Source of the DNA: CAVWZH01 sp963765285
Lineage (GTDB): Bacteria; Acidobacteriota; Terriglobia; Terriglobales; Acidobacteriaceae
Reading direction: 5' to 3'
DNA: 64,000 nt
Assembly: GCA_963765285.1 (NCBI GenBank)
Contig: CAVXVR010000004.1
Location: forward strand, 744,001 to 808,000
Every line of letters starts with the position of its first letter. The stretch's first letter is position 1. Shown here piece by piece: positions 12,274-21,117 of the stretch. A model generated the notes under the pieces. That model saw only the letters and a program-made list of their open reading frames with translations, had not been told where the DNA came from and searched no databases. Both the position numbers and the translations under genes were made by a program.

Positions 12274-13191
12274 CTATTTTGCCCGCGGGTGCGTCCGATC
12301 ATAAACGTCGAGCACATGTTTCATAGAAAGCTGCGTGTAGCGCTGGGTCGTGGATAGCCGTTCGTGACCGAGCATCTCCTGGATGGCTCGGAGATCGGCG
12401 CCTTCTTCCAGCAGGTGCGTGCCGAAGGCGTGGCGCAGGGTGTGCGGATGCACATCGGGCGGCAATCCCCTGGCCACGGCGATTTTCTTGATGATTCTTC
12501 CTACGCTGCGGGTGGTGAGGCGTCCGCCGCGCTGGTTGATAAGCAAGGCGGGGTTATTCTGTTTGTGGCTCGCCGCTACTTGCTGGCGACGCGAAAGGTA
12601 AGTCGCCAATGCTGTTCTGACCGCGTCCCCAAAGGGGACGTAACGTTCTTTTTTTCCCTTGCCACGAATCAGGATGGCCTCAGCGCTCAAGCGAATGTCA
12701 TCGACATTGATTCCCACCAGTTCGGAGTTGCGTATGCCGCAACCGTAGAGCAACTCCAGCAGCAGGCGGTCGCGTTCGGGAAACGAAGCAACTTCCGGCA
12801 TCTCGCCTTCGAGGACCGTGTTCATTTCTTCGATGGTAGGAACGCGGGGCAATTTTTTAGGCAGCTTGGGAGTGGAAACCAGCTTCGCCGGATTCTGTTC
12901 GACCACGCCTTCCTGGGCCAGCCAGCGATAGAGTGAGCGCACCGCGGCGAGCGAGCGTGCTACCGAGGTTTTGCTCAGTCCTTTTTCGTAGAGATGGGAA
13001 AGAAATCCGCGCACAGTGAGGTGGTCGATTTCTTTCCAGGCGCGTGATCCGGAATAAGTGGCAAAGCGTTCCAGATCGCCGCTATAGGCTTTGATGGTGT
13101 GCGGCGAGGCATTCCGTTCCTGCAAGGAGCGCAAAAACTCATCGACCGCCCTACTTACGATTGTGCGATCTTTCTTTGAAGGCGGCTGCAT
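12274..13191 (-). CDS. xerC: Tyrosine recombinase XerC
   Basis: A 305-residue site-specific recombinase that, with XerD, resolves chromosome dimers at dif. The N-terminal SAM-like core-binding domain ('FLRSLQERNASPHTIKAYSGDLERF', ~15-95) is followed by the catalytic domain with Arg in GIRNSEL, Lys in RGKGKKER, His and Arg in HPHTLRHAFGTHLL, His in GHERLSTT and the nucleophile Tyr in TQRYTQL. All catalytic residues are present. Assignment to XerC, not XerD, rests on the paired paralogue directly upstream, whose ending is more XerD-like, so the two names could be swapped. Both genes are on the minus strand, separated by a 97-base repeat-bearing spacer. Confidence 0.9.
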   Translation of the reverse strand: MQPPSKKDRTIVSRAVDEFLRSLQERNASPHTIKAYSGDLERFATYSGSRAWKEIDHLTVRGFLSHLYEKGLSKTSVARSLAAVRSLYRWLAQEGVVEQNPAKLVSTPKLPKKLPRVPTIEEMNTVLEGEMPEVASFPERDRLLLELLYGCGIRNSELVGINVDDIRLSAEAILIRGKGKKERYVPFGDAVRTALATYLSRRQQVAASHKQNNPALLINQRGGRLTTRSVGRIIKKIAVARGLPPDVHPHTLRHAFGTHLLEEGADLRAIQEMLGHERLSTTQRYTQLSMKHVLDVYDRTHPRAK

Positions 13192-13202
13192 CGTTGGTTT
13201 CT

Positions 13203-13285
13203 TTTAGTCCTTCGTGTACCTTCGTCTCCTTTGTTGTTTCCGCCTTTTTTTTCACCACCAAGGACACGAAGGTACACAAAGGAAC
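13203..13285. repeat. Inverted repeat, 'ACCAAGGACACGAAGG' family, copy 2
   Basis: The xerD-xerC spacer carries 'CTTCGTGTACCTTCGTCTCC' on the left and 'CACCAAGGACACGAAGGTACACAAAGG' on the right, arms of one large hairpin with a T-rich centre (CCGCCTTTTTTTTC). Because xerD and xerC are co-directional, the element sits inside a probable transcript. Confidence 0.75.
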
Positions 13286-13288
13286 AAC

Positions 13289-14209
13289 TCACCTTGCTCT
13301 TGCCCGGGGGTGATGCTTCCGGTACACACTCTTGAGTCGGTCCAGCGCCACGTGCGTGTAAACCTGGGTCGTAGAGATATCGGAGTGGCCCAGAATTGTC
13401 TGCACAGTTCTCAGATCGGCGCCATTTTCCACCATGTGGGTCGCGCAGGAATGGCGCAGCATGTGCGGGCTGGCATGGCGTCCCGACACCACCGACGCCG
13501 ACCCCACCATTTGCCAAACGCGCTGCCGCGACAGCTTCTTTCCTCCGCGGCCGAGAAAAAGAAACGCGGTATTCGTGTCTCCTGCTAGCGCGGGGCGCGC
13601 GTGTTTGATGTAATCCGTCAAAGCATCTTGCGCGGAGCGGCCCAGGGGCACGATGCGTTCCTTGTCTCCCTTGCCACGCACCAGGACATAACCGAGGTCG
13701 AGTTTCAAGTCTTCCAACTTGATTCCTGTCATCTCGGAAACGCGCAGCGCTCCGGCATAGAACACTTCCAGCATGGCGCAGTCGCGTGTGGCGATGGCCG
13801 CGGCAAACTTGCCGTCCGAAATTACCTGCTGAGCTTTCAGCATGGCTTCCATCTCGTCGCGAGCCAGGGCCTTGGGCAGGACCTTCCACTGCTTCGGAGA
13901 ATCGATATTCAAGGTTGGATCGTGCGTGATGAGTCTATCCAGCAGTAAATAGCGATAGAGATGGCGCAAGGCTGAAAGTTTTCTGCCGACCGACCGTCCA
14001 TCGACCGAGTTGGCAAACAACTGCTGCATGAATTCGCGCACGTCGTTGCGACGAGCTTGCAGCAGCGTGCGTTTTCGCTTTTCGAGAAAACCGGCAAACT
14101 GCCCCACGTCGGTGGTGTAGGCCGCGACGGTCAAAAGAGCCAGGCCTTTCTCGATCTTCAAATAGTCGAGAAAAGAAGAGACCGTGCGGGAGTTTGTATC
14201 GGAGAGCAC
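13289..14209 (-). CDS. xerD: Tyrosine recombinase XerD
   Basis: A 306-residue paralogue of the downstream recombinase. The core-binding domain ('FLDYLKIEKGLALLTVAAYTTD') is followed by the catalytic domain with Arg in GALRVSEM, Lys in RGKGDKER, HMLRHSCATHM, GHSDISTT and Tyr in TQVYTHV. The ending 'YRKHHPRA' is typical of XerD. It pairs with XerC in dimer resolution at dif. The start is a GTG; the hairpin spacer downstream separates it from xerC. No integron or phage genes are near, so this is the housekeeping pair rather than a mobile-element integrase. Confidence 0.9.
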   Translation of the reverse strand: MLSDTNSRTVSSFLDYLKIEKGLALLTVAAYTTDVGQFAGFLEKRKRTLLQARRNDVREFMQQLFANSVDGRSVGRKLSALRHLYRYLLLDRLITHDPTLNIDSPKQWKVLPKALARDEMEAMLKAQQVISDGKFAAAIATRDCAMLEVFYAGALRVSEMTGIKLEDLKLDLGYVLVRGKGDKERIVPLGRSAQDALTDYIKHARPALAGDTNTAFLFLGRGGKKLSRQRVWQMVGSASVVSGRHASPHMLRHSCATHMVENGADLRTVQTILGHSDISTTQVYTHVALDRLKSVYRKHHPRARAR

Positions 14210-14268
14210 AAACTGAGTATGCGCGTTATCGGACGCTGGGAAAAGTGATGAGAAAGATGCGGAAACGC

Positions 14269-14374
14269 TTTAACCACGGAGGACACAGAGAGCAACCTTC
14301 AACAAGCAGTGCTCTGTATCCTCCGCGTCCTCGGTGGTTGTTGATTGTGTTCTCTGTGTCCTCCGTGGTTACTG
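14269..14374. repeat. Inverted repeat, 'TTAACCACGGAGGACACAGAG' family, copy 3
   Basis: TTAACCACGGAGGACACAGAG faces CTCTGTGTCCTCCGTGGTTA with near-perfect pairing over 20 bases per arm. Between them lies a nested partial copy ('GTATCCTCCGCGTCCTCGGTGGTT'), so the element has at least three half-sites. It separates xerD from the DUF72 gene. Confidence 0.85.
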
Positions 14375-15079
14375 AATTCCCTTAAGCAGTTCTACCGCCG
14401 AGAGAGCCCCCTCCGGCGTTTCTTCATGTTTGAAATAAGCAAATACGTTGCGGCCGGCGGCAAGATGCTCGCGAATCCGCGTAGCCATGGCGTTGCGTTC
14501 CTCGGCCGTGTAGGTAGGCTTGCGGTAGCGGTAGTAACAGAAATCGGCGGTCACGATGTCAGGCGTAGTACGTTCCTCGGTCTCGGCCACGCAGAGCGCG
14601 CGGTTGCTGGCCTTCAGTAGATTGAAGATTTCGTCGGTAAACCAGGAGTTATGACGAAACTCGAAAGCTGAGGGCAGGGCGCGGGGCAAGACGGCCAGGA
14701 AATCCGCCAGCAACGACGCGTCCGCCTTCAGATTGGGCGGAAGCTGGAACAAGACTGGGCCCAGCTTCTCCGCCCGGGCCAGCGGTTCAATCGTGCTCAA
14801 AAAACGCGGGATAAAATCCTCGGTCTTCTTCAACCGCTTGATGTGCGTGATTACCTGGTGAGCCTTGACCCCAAAACGAAAACCCGCGGGGGTTAGCTCG
14901 ATCCATTTCTGGACAGTGGTCTCTTTCACCAGTTGCCGAAAAGTGAAATTCACTTCGACCGTATTGAGCTGTCTGGCGTAATGCTGTAGAAACTTCGCCT
15001 GCGGCAATTTGGCGGGATAGAAATCCGGCTTCCAGCTCGGGTACGCCCATCCCGAAGTGCCAGCATAAAGTTGGGACAT
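14369..15079 (-). CDS. DUF72 (YecE-type TIM-barrel) protein
   Basis: A 236-residue soluble protein that starts 'SQLYAGTSGWAYPSWKPDFYPAKLP', the classic DUF72 opening, and contains 'TVEVNFTFRQL', 'FRFGVKAHQVITH' and 'FEFRHNSWF'. The family has a TIM-barrel fold related to UV endonuclease UvsE, but its reaction is not established. The start is ATG at 15079, about 30 bases after the stop of the LigD polymerase gene on the same strand, so the two probably form one transcript. The association with a DNA end-joining polymerase hints at DNA repair. That is context, not proof. Confidence 0.9.
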   Translation of the reverse strand: MSQLYAGTSGWAYPSWKPDFYPAKLPQAKFLQHYARQLNTVEVNFTFRQLVKETTVQKWIELTPAGFRFGVKAHQVITHIKRLKKTEDFIPRFLSTIEPLARAEKLGPVLFQLPPNLKADASLLADFLAVLPRALPSAFEFRHNSWFTDEIFNLLKASNRALCVAETEERTTPDIVTADFCYYRYRKPTYTAEERNAMATRIREHLAAGRNVFAYFKHEETPEGALSAVELLKGIQ

Positions 15080-15111
15080 GGATGTTTTTCGCTCAGGGCG
15101 CAGGCTCGCGA

Positions 15112-16147
15112 TTACTCCTTCCGCCGTTTTGTCTTTGCCGTGGACCGCGCGCCCACAGACTTTGCGGATTTCCCAGCCGTGGGCTTCGGTTTCTCTTCAG
15201 CTTGCGCCGCCAGATCCACGCCAGTCTCGCCGACTCCCGCCAATTTTGGCAGTTTCTGTTTCAGCTTGAGCACCGGCTCGAACAAGTCTCCCATTTTTTC
15301 CACCCGATCGAGCACTCGGGGAGCCTCGAACACTAGCAAGCTGGCGTCTTTCTTTTTCAGCGCGTGCTCCACCTCTTCCCATCGCACCGGGGTTGAAACC
15401 GTGGGCCGCTCGCGCGCGCGGAGAGAATACACGCCAATCGTGGTCTTGTGCTCATCGTTCTGGCTCCAGTCAATGAAGACTTTGTTCGTGCGTACCTCTT
15501 TCTTCATTTCGGACACCACCAGTTCGCGGTGCTCCTGCTCAAGCAGCCGCGCCAGCGCGTGTGCGAACGATTTGGTCTGTTCGTAGGTGACCGGCGTATT
15601 CAGCGGAACGTAAATCTGCAATCCCTTCGAGCCGGAAGTTTTAGCAAAGCTTTGCAAGCTGAAATGCTCGAAAATTTCCCGCAGCCACAAGCCGACCTGC
15701 GAGCATTGCACGATATTGGCCGGCGGCCCGGGATCGAGATCAAAAACCATCATGGTAGGAGTCGCAACGTCTTTTGCCAGGGCGAGCGAGGGATGCAGCT
15801 CAATCGAAGCCAGGTTGGCGAGCCAGACCAGCGTGGGCAGATCATTCGCAAGGATGAAATCAATGGTGCGTTTGTTGTGCCTGGCTCCAGACCGGCGCGG
15901 TCTTCACCCAGTCGGGGCGATGCTTGGGAGCGTTCTTCTCATAGAAATACTCGGCATCCACGCCATCGGGATAGCGCTTCATGGTGAGCGCCCGCCCCGC
16001 AAACTGCGGCAGCAGCACGGGCGCGACACGCGCGTAGTAGTCGATGACCTGGCCCTTGGTAAATCCGGCCGCGGGATACAGGACTTTGTCCAGGTTGGAC
16101 AGCTTCAGATGCCTGCCCTCGATATCAACTACTGCCGGGTTGCTCAC
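15112..16147 (-). CDS. Stand-alone LigD polymerase (primase-like) domain, one frameshift
   Basis: Joining two frames with one base removed near 15884-15887 (VWS-RHNKRTIDF) gives a 344-residue AEP-family polymerase of bacterial non-homologous end joining. Visible motifs are 'YPAAGFTKGQVIDYY' near the N-terminus, the metal-binding DLDPG ('MMVFDLDPGPP'), 'TSGSKGLQIYVPL' and 'KVFIDWSQND'. A basic, Lys/Ala-rich tail (residues ~310-344) may bind DNA. No ligase or phosphoesterase module is fused and no ku gene is in the window, so partners must lie elsewhere. The start is GTG at 16147 behind GGAGG. The break is probably a sequencing error, since both halves are well conserved. Confidence 0.88.
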
Positions 16148-16227
16148 GCCTGCCTCCGCGGGCTAATGCTGACGTTCAGTATAAAGGTGCTCGGGACGAA
16201 TTGAAGGACTCGGCTTGCCAGAAAAAC

Positions 16228-16317
16228 CGATTAACCACAGAGGATACGAAGGGACACGAAGGAAACCCCTGGAATTTTCACACCTTCGTGTACCTTCGTG
16301 TCCTTCGTGGTTCAAGC
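16228..16317. repeat. Inverted repeat, 'TTAACCACAGAGGATACGAAGG' family, copy 4
   Basis: The left arm TTAACCACAGAGGATACGAAG and the right arm CTTCGTGTCCTTCGTGGTT pair, with 'GGACACGAAGG' and 'CACCTTCGTGTACC' as nested arms. It lies in the divergent spacer upstream of the M16 protease operon. Confidence 0.85.
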
Positions 16318-16420
16318 TTCTAAGACGCCAGCCACCCATCCCCGGTTTGACAATCTCCCCGCCCGCCACGTAACGTCAAACTTCTACCGCTCTGATCCGT
16401 CCAACCGTTGTGGAGGCCCA

Positions 16421-17947
16421 ATGAAATTCCGTTCGGCCAAGTTGTTGGCCATGTTTTTTCTGCTTTCCCTGCTGGCCGCCGCCCAGGACCTGGCTTCGTT
16501 CGAAAAGCGCGTAACCGTGAAAACACTGGCGAACGGCTTGACCGTGGTGATCTGCGAGCGTCCAGAAGCGCCGGTATTTTCTTTCTTTACTCACGTCGAC
16601 GCCGGGTCGGTGCAGGATCCGATGGGCAAAACCGGCCTGGCCCATATGTTTGAACACATGGCGTTCAAGGGGACCGACAAGATCGGCACGACTGACTATC
16701 CGGCGGAGAAAGCCGCGCTCGCCAAAGTGGAAACAGACTACGCGGCCTACATCGCCGAGCGCGACAAGCCCATCGGCCGCGATGAGCAGAAACTCAAAGA
16801 ACTGGAGAAAGCCTGGCAGGTCGCGATCGCCGCGGCGCAAAAATACGTCAAGCCGAATGCCTTCCCACAGATTCTTGAGGCCAATGGTGTAGAGGGGCTT
16901 AACGCTTTCACCAACGATGACGAAACTGCCTACCACTATTCCCTGCCCTCTAACCGGCTGGAGCTGTGGGCGTACCTGGAGTCGGAGCGCTTTTTGCATC
17001 CCGTGATGCGCGAGTTCTACAAAGAACGCAACGTGGTGATTGAAGAACGGCGCCTGCGGACCGATAGCAATCCGGTCGGCCGCCTGCTGGAGCAATTTGT
17101 GACCGCGGCTTACCAGGCGCATCCCTACCATCGGCCTACCATCGGCTGGATGTCGGATTTAAATTCTTTCTCCGCCACCGACGCACAGCATTTCTTTGAC
17201 CGTTACTATATTCCTCCCAATATGGTGGTCGCAGTAGTCGGCGATGTGAAGGCCTCTGAGGCCATGCCCATCATCGAAAAATATTTTGGCCGGCTGCCTG
17301 CGCTACCCAAGCCGGACGAACGCACCACCACCGAGCCGCCGCAGAATTCTGAGCGCCGCGTGGTGCTGCAAGACCCATCGCAGCCGCTTTACCTCGAGGG
17401 CTATCATCGACCCGATTACCGCAGCAAAGATGATGCGGTATATGACGCAATCGCCGATCTGATGTCCGAGGGACGGACTTCGCGTCTCTATAGAGCGTTG
17501 GTTCGCGATAAGAAAATTGCCGCTTACTCAGCCGGTTTCAGCGGCCTTCCCGGCAATAAATACCCGCATCTCTTCGCGTTCTATGCCTATCCCCTGCCGG
17601 GACACACCAATCAGGAAGTGGCCGACGCAATCCACGTGGAAATCGAGCGGCTCAAGAAAGAAGACATCAGCGACGACGAATTGCAGATGATCAAAACCCG
17701 GGCGAAAGCGAACTTGATTCGTGGGCTGGACAGCAATGACGGTCTCGCCCAGCAGCTCGCCACGTACCAGTCTCGCTACGACGATTGGCGCGAACTTTTC
17801 CGCACCGTCGATCAAATCAATCAGGTGAGCAAGGAAGACATTCGACGGGTGGCGAATCAGACGTTCGTTCCCGCGAACCGGACTGTGGGGATTATCGAGA
17901 CCGTCGCGCCGTCTGCCTCGGGCGACCAGAAGGGAGGCGCGCAATGA
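16421..17947 (+). CDS. Exported M16 zinc peptidase, active subunit
   Basis: A 508-residue protein with a cleavable signal peptide (MKFRSAKLLAMFFLLSLLAAAQ). The inverted zinc motif HxxEH is present in HMFEHMAFKGT (~residues 74-80). The distal Glu is likely in 'NDDETAYHYSLPSNRLELWAYLESERF', and an M16 C-terminal domain follows ('YYIPPNMVVAVVGDV', 'MSEGRTSRLYRALV'). The inserted Lys/Glu-rich helix between the motif and the second strand is typical of this bacterial subgroup. The ATG at 16421 has GGAGG 5 bases upstream; the frame extends further but without coding character. It overlaps the next M16 gene by ATGA, so the products probably form a heterodimer of active and inactive subunits in the periplasm. 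Confidence 0.92.
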   Translation: MKFRSAKLLAMFFLLSLLAAAQDLASFEKRVTVKTLANGLTVVICERPEAPVFSFFTHVDAGSVQDPMGKTGLAHMFEHMAFKGTDKIGTTDYPAEKAALAKVETDYAAYIAERDKPIGRDEQKLKELEKAWQVAIAAAQKYVKPNAFPQILEANGVEGLNAFTNDDETAYHYSLPSNRLELWAYLESERFLHPVMREFYKERNVVIEERRLRTDSNPVGRLLEQFVTAAYQAHPYHRPTIGWMSDLNSFSATDAQHFFDRYYIPPNMVVAVVGDVKASEAMPIIEKYFGRLPALPKPDERTTTEPPQNSERRVVLQDPSQPLYLEGYHRPDYRSKDDAVYDAIADLMSEGRTSRLYRALVRDKKIAAYSAGFSGLPGNKYPHLFAFYAYPLPGHTNQEVADAIHVEIERLKKEDISDDELQMIKTRAKANLIRGLDSNDGLAQQLATYQSRYDDWRELFRTVDQINQVSKEDIRRVANQTFVPANRTVGIIETVAPSASGDQKGGAQ

Positions 17948-20103
17948 AGCAGCTTCGACGGATTCTGCCTCTCGTGATTGCGCTCGCGGCCTGCGCTGGG
18001 CTGTCTGCGCCCCGCGCCCACGCCCAAGTCTCCAGTTGGCAACAGATCCAAATTCCCCCACTGCCGGCGTTCAAGCCGCAGGAACCCAAGCGCATCAAAC
18101 TTCCGAACGGCCTGGTGATTTTTCTGCAGGAAGACCACGAACTACCGCTGATTGATGGCGTGGTCCGCATTCGTGGGGGTTCGCGTTCGGAACCGGCAGA
18201 CAAAGTCGGCCTGGTCGATCTCTACGGTGAGGTCTGGCGCACCGGCGGAACGAGGAATCAAACCGGCGATCAGCTCGATGACTTTCTCGAAATCCGCGCC
18301 GCCAAAGTGGAAACCGACGGGATAGCCGATTCCACCACCATCAGTTGGTCCTGCCTGAAAGGCGATTTCACAGATGTGTTCAAAGTTGTCTCCAGCTTGC
18401 TCCGCGAGCCCGAGTTTCGCGCCGACAAACTGGACCTGGCGCAAAAGGAATATTTCGATTCGATTTCGCGCCGCAATGACGAACCCGGGGAAATCGCTTC
18501 CCGCGAGTCGACAAAGCTGGCTTACGGCCCGAGGAATCCTTACGCGCGGGTCGCGGAATACGCGACCGTGGCCGCGGTCACGCGGGAAGATCTGGTGGCC
18601 TGGCATAAGCGGTACGCGCAGCCCAACAATATGATCGTGGGGGTGGTGGGAGATTTCGACTCTGCGCAAATGGAAGCCACGCTGCGCGAAGCTTTCGGCA
18701 CCTTGCCTGCCGGGCCGTCCGCGGACGCGCCAGATATCAAGTTCGATCCCTCCAAGCCCGGCTATTATCTCGTTTCGAAGGCAGACGTGAACCAAAGTTC
18801 CATCCGCATGGTGGAACTGGGCACGACGCGCAGGAATCCTGACTACTACGCGATTCAGGTCTTCAACGAGGCATTTGGCGGAGGCTTCTCCTCACGTCTG
18901 TTCCGTAACATTCGCACGCTCAAGGGTCTGGCATACGGCGTGGGCGGAGGAGTCGGCACAGCTTTCGACCATTCCGGAATCACGCGGCTTTCTGTGGGGA
19001 CCAAGAGCGCGAGCACGGTCGAATCGATTCAGGCGATTTACGACGAAATCGATAATCTGGCGAAGAATCCGTTCTCGACCGAGGAAATCCAACAGGCGAA
19101 GGATTCTATTCTCAACTCATTCGTTTTCAATTTCGACTCGCCTGACAAAGTTTTGCGGGAACGAATGGCTTACGAGTTCTACGGCTACCCTCCAGATTTT
19201 CTCGAGCAATTCCGCGCTGGCGTCGAAAAGGTTACGCCGGAAGATGTGGCCCGGGTGGCGCCGAAATACCTGCATAAGGACCAGCTTGCGGTTCTGGTGG
19301 TGGGCAATCCCGCAGAGTTCGGCAAAGCGCTGACCTCGCTTGGCCCGGTCAACAACGTGGATATAGCGATCCCGCCTCCGCCTAGCGCGTCTGCGGAACC
19401 TGGGGCCAAACCGACCGCTTCGAATCCCGAAGGTCTGGCAACGGCCGCGAAGGTCGTGGCTGCGATGGGCGGCGAAGCCAGGCTGAAGTCGGTGAAAGCG
19501 ATTCGGGTTGATTCCAATATGGCCGAAGCAAGCGGCGGCGCAGCGACGCTGCTGCAGGCGACGATCGTTTTTCCCGACCACTTGCGGGCGAATATTCAGA
19601 CCCCACAAGGAACGCTGGTGCTGGTAGTTTCCCCGGAAGCCAGCTTCATGTCGGCGGAGGGCATGGGAGCGCGCGATCTGCCGGCTGCACAGAAGATAGA
19701 AACAATGGAGCAGATCAAGCGCGACCAGGTTTACCTCGGCCAGCACTTGCACGATCCGTCGTTTGTATTTGCGGCGGCCGGATCGGAGAAAATCGGCAAC
19801 ATCGACGCGGCTATCGTCGACGTAAGCGGGCCGGGCGTGACCATCCGCTGGTACGTCGATCCGCAACGCGGCCGCATTTTACGGGAGACTTACCAGGCCA
19901 TGGGACGGTCCGGGCCATTTCTGGGCGAAACCGATTTCGAGCAATGGGAAACTCATGACGGCCTGACGCTTCCGCGCATTCACCGGAACAAACAGGATGG
20001 AAAGGATTCGAGCGTGGCGGAAACTACCGCCATGCAGCTTAATCCCGCGGTGGATTCGAAATTGTTTGAAAAAGGTCCGGCTCCGGCGGCCGAAGCGAAA
20101 TAA
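17944..20103 (+). CDS. Exported M16 family protein lacking HxxEH, with C-terminal extra domain
   Basis: A 719-residue partner of the upstream peptidase, starting at the overlapping ATGA with GGGAGG 7 bases upstream. The signal peptide runs to 'PRAHAQ'. At the position of HxxEH it reads 'GLVDLYGEVWRTGGT', with no zinc ligands, as in M16B beta-subunits. The two M16 halves span ~45-470 ('NNMIVGVVGDFDSAQM', 'NEAFGGGFSSRLFRNIRTLKGLAYGVGG'). Residues ~500-715 form an additional beta-rich domain ('AAKVVAAMGGEARLKSVKAIRV ... FPDHLRANIQTPQGTLVLV') resembling LolA/LppX-like lipoprotein folds that bind acyl chains. The likely role is substrate selection for the active subunit; the extra domain suggests an envelope target. 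Confidence 0.9.
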   Translation: MKQLRRILPLVIALAACAGLSAPRAHAQVSSWQQIQIPPLPAFKPQEPKRIKLPNGLVIFLQEDHELPLIDGVVRIRGGSRSEPADKVGLVDLYGEVWRTGGTRNQTGDQLDDFLEIRAAKVETDGIADSTTISWSCLKGDFTDVFKVVSSLLREPEFRADKLDLAQKEYFDSISRRNDEPGEIASRESTKLAYGPRNPYARVAEYATVAAVTREDLVAWHKRYAQPNNMIVGVVGDFDSAQMEATLREAFGTLPAGPSADAPDIKFDPSKPGYYLVSKADVNQSSIRMVELGTTRRNPDYYAIQVFNEAFGGGFSSRLFRNIRTLKGLAYGVGGGVGTAFDHSGITRLSVGTKSASTVESIQAIYDEIDNLAKNPFSTEEIQQAKDSILNSFVFNFDSPDKVLRERMAYEFYGYPPDFLEQFRAGVEKVTPEDVARVAPKYLHKDQLAVLVVGNPAEFGKALTSLGPVNNVDIAIPPPPSASAEPGAKPTASNPEGLATAAKVVAAMGGEARLKSVKAIRVDSNMAEASGGAATLLQATIVFPDHLRANIQTPQGTLVLVVSPEASFMSAEGMGARDLPAAQKIETMEQIKRDQVYLGQHLHDPSFVFAAAGSEKIGNIDAAIVDVSGPGVTIRWYVDPQRGRILRETYQAMGRSGPFLGETDFEQWETHDGLTLPRIHRNKQDGKDSSVAETTAMQLNPAVDSKLFEKGPAPAAEAK

Positions 20104-20104
20104 G

Positions 20105-20160
20105 ATCCCGCGCCAGATTTCTCGCTCCGCTGGAAAAAACGCGGGGCTTCGGGATGACGC
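20105..20160. repeat. Degenerate 'TCGGGATGACGC' repeat, copy 3
   Basis: GATCCCGCGCCAGATTTCTCGCTCCGCTGG followed by CGCGGGGCTTCGGGATGACGC, immediately after the M16 stop. It shares the TTCGGGATGAC end and the 'TCTCGCTCCGCTGGAAAAAACGCGGGG' core with the reverse of copy 1. Confidence 0.6.
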
Positions 20161-20209
20161 AACGAAGTAGGAATACGCCCCGCACTGGCCCACTATCCTT
20201 TCCGCTATC

Positions 20210-20932
20210 ATGTTTGCGATGGCTGTAGAATCCATTACTAACGGTTCCCAGACGCTGCTTATCGACGCGGATGACACGCTTTGGGAAAACAATATTTACT
20301 TCGAGCGGGCCATCGCAAACTTCATTTCCTTCCTGAATCATCACGAGTATTCCCGCGAGCAAGTACGCGAAGTGCTGAACGACGTTGAGCGCGAAGCCAT
20401 CGTGACCCACGGGTACGGCCTGCACAGCTTCGCGCATTCGCTGGTGCAAACTTTTGAGCGGCTGGCGGTTGACCCGCTCACACCGGCACTCCACGAAACC
20501 ATCAGTGGTTTCGCTCACGCGATTGCCGACCATCCCATCGAAATTCTCCCCGAAGTGCCTCAGACGTTGCAGTACCTCGCGAAGCGGCACCATCTGATTC
20601 TGATGACCAAAGGAGCAATCACTGAGCAGACTGGCAAGGTGGAGCGTTCGGGTCTCAAAGAATATTTTGCCGCGATCGAAATTGTTCCCGAGAAAAAGAC
20701 TTCGACCTACCATGCCGTGGCTGCGAAATATGATCTGCTTGCCGACTCGACCTGGATGGTGGGCAATAGTCCCAAGTCCGACATCAATCCGGCGCTCGCG
20801 GCCGGCCTGAATGCGGTGTTCGTTCCGCACGGACAAACCTGGATTCTGGAGCACGACGAAGTGGCGAGTCCAGAGCCGCCCAGCCGGTTGCTGGTGGTGG
20901 AGCGATTCGCTGATCTCAGCCGGCATTTTTAG
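20210..20932 (+). CDS. HAD-superfamily hydrolase
   Basis: A 240-residue cytoplasmic phosphohydrolase. HAD motif I is DADDTLW (nucleophile and acid Asp, ~21-25), motif II is the Thr in 'LILMTKGA', motif III is the Lys in 'PEKKTSTYH', and motif IV is 'MVGNSPKSDINPA'. A helical cap (~30-110) marks subfamily I. The substrate is not predictable. ATG at 20210 or 20219 could be the start. It stands alone between repeat-bearing spacers. Confidence 0.88.
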   Translation: MFAMAVESITNGSQTLLIDADDTLWENNIYFERAIANFISFLNHHEYSREQVREVLNDVEREAIVTHGYGLHSFAHSLVQTFERLAVDPLTPALHETISGFAHAIADHPIEILPEVPQTLQYLAKRHHLILMTKGAITEQTGKVERSGLKEYFAAIEIVPEKKTSTYHAVAAKYDLLADSTWMVGNSPKSDINPALAAGLNAVFVPHGQTWILEHDEVASPEPPSRLLVVERFADLSRHF

Positions 20933-21117
20933 GTCAGAGCATTCTCTGCTAGTCGCGCCGGGCCGACGCGTGTACGGCACGACTTAAGCCGCCGGGTGAA
21001 TCGTGAATGCAAGCAATGCGGCATTAATGAGATAGGTTCTAACCCAACTCCTTCAATCCCGGCGGTTTCCGCGCGTGGTACTCTCATGTTGCTCTGGTCT
21101 TCTGCGCCCGCTCACGC

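Noticed and set aside
12274..14209. The two tyrosine recombinases as integrases of a mobile island
   Set aside because: Both have housekeeping Xer features and lengths; no cargo, att repeats or tRNA junction is next to them.
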